Origin: an uncultured Veillonella sp.
GTDB lineage: Bacteria; Bacillota; Negativicutes; Veillonellales; Veillonellaceae
Length of the DNA: 13,326 nt
NCBI GenBank assembly: GCA_934183145.1
Contig: CAKPSA010000026.1
Coordinates: forward strand, 1-13,326
Reading direction: 5' to 3'
Shown: in pieces, positions 12,972-13,326 of the stretch
Position numbering within the stretch: the first letter of the stretch is position 1
Layout: every line of letters starts with the position of its first letter
Notes under the pieces: generated by a model
What the model was told of the DNA's origin: nothing
Databases searched by the model: none
The model's input: only the letters and a program-made list of their open reading frames with translations
Position numbers and translations under genes: made by a program

Positions 12972-13287
12972 TATAGTCGACTCCTTTCAACAGGATGTTG
13001 ATTACACCAGAAAATTCATCCCATTCTTGGCGCATCTTATTATATGCGGCACGTCCATCATCAGTGATGTGGTAATATTTTCGAGACGGTCCTGTAGAGG
13101 ACTCTTTTAAATATGTTTCAACATACTTTTCTTTTTTCAATCTGTTAAATAATGGGTAAATTGTTCCTTCAGAAATTTCAATATATTCTGAAATAGTGCT
13201 TACAATTTCATACCCGTAGCGATCAGTTTGTGTTAGTAATGCTAGCACTAGCATATCCATAACACCTTTTTTTAATTGAACTTGCAT
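12958..13287 (-). CDS. PadR-family transcriptional regulator
   Basis: Winged-helix DNA-binding repressor of 109 residues, typical of the short PadR subfamily 2 with little beyond the DNA-binding domain. The opening KKGVMDMLVLALLTQTDRYGYEIV, the recognition helix region EISEGTIYPLFNRLKKEKYVET (41-62) and the wing GPSRKYYHITDDGRAAY are all classic. Regulators of this kind bind as dimers, often to their own promoter. The start ATG has GGGAGG four bases upstream. Only 39 nt of upstream DNA lie inside the window, so its promoter and any operator cannot be judged. First gene of the three-gene operon with the DUF1700 protein and the small exported protein. Confidence 0.93.
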   Translation of the reverse strand: MQVQLKKGVMDMLVLALLTQTDRYGYEIVSTISEYIEISEGTIYPLFNRLKKEKYVETYLKESSTGPSRKYYHITDDGRAAYNKMRQEWDEFSGVINILLKGVDYNEQK

Positions 13288-13326
13288 AGTTCCTCCCTTT
13301 TAGGCTGTGCTTGCCTGCCAATGTGA

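Overview
The window (about 13.3 kb, roughly 40% G+C) looks like chromosomal DNA of a low-GC Firmicute. The gene families, the mix of secreted proteins and the overall base use suggest Negativicutes, probably Veillonella or a close relative. This is an inference from gene style, since the window holds no marker gene that proves the genus. No insertion sequence, phage gene, CRISPR array or integrase was seen.

Layout from left to right. (1) A complete tRNA-Ser(CGA), its terminator, and an Fsr-type major facilitator exporter on the + strand. (2) On the - strand, converging on the exporter, a two-gene unit of ridA and an L-cysteine desulfidase/serine-dehydratase-alpha-like iron-sulfur enzyme. Upstream of it lie two tightly coupled genes for exported proteins that are diverged copies of one another. 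(3) A divergent AT-rich control region, then menA (menaquinone prenyltransferase) and an orphan metQ methionine-binding lipoprotein on the + strand, each with a readable promoter and terminator. (4) On the - strand, converging on metQ, a DEDDh exonuclease-deoC-pdp-cdd cluster for deoxynucleoside breakdown. (5) Divergent from it, pyrF-pyrE (the last two steps of UMP synthesis) on the + strand. (6) A gene-poor stretch rich in hairpins, then on the - strand padR, a DUF1700/HAAS membrane protein and a small exported Met/Gln/Asn-rich protein, read in that order as one operon.

How the genes fit together. Cysteine desulfidase releases 2-aminoacrylate, the substrate of RidA, so cluster 2 pairs a source of a reactive enamine with its scavenger. 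Cdd, Pdp and DeoC would take deoxycytidine to uracil, acetaldehyde and glyceraldehyde-3-phosphate, except that the phosphopentomutase step is absent here. The exonuclease upstream could supply nucleotides or could simply be co-transcribed. Salvage (exonuclease-deoC-pdp-cdd) and de novo synthesis (pyrF-pyrE) leave from one 203-bp gap in which the two best promoter candidates overlap head-to-head.

The least explained parts are the duplicated exported proteins, the padR/DUF1700/small-exported-protein operon, the hairpin set at 11850-11917, and a hairpin placed between the ribosome binding site and start codon of menA.
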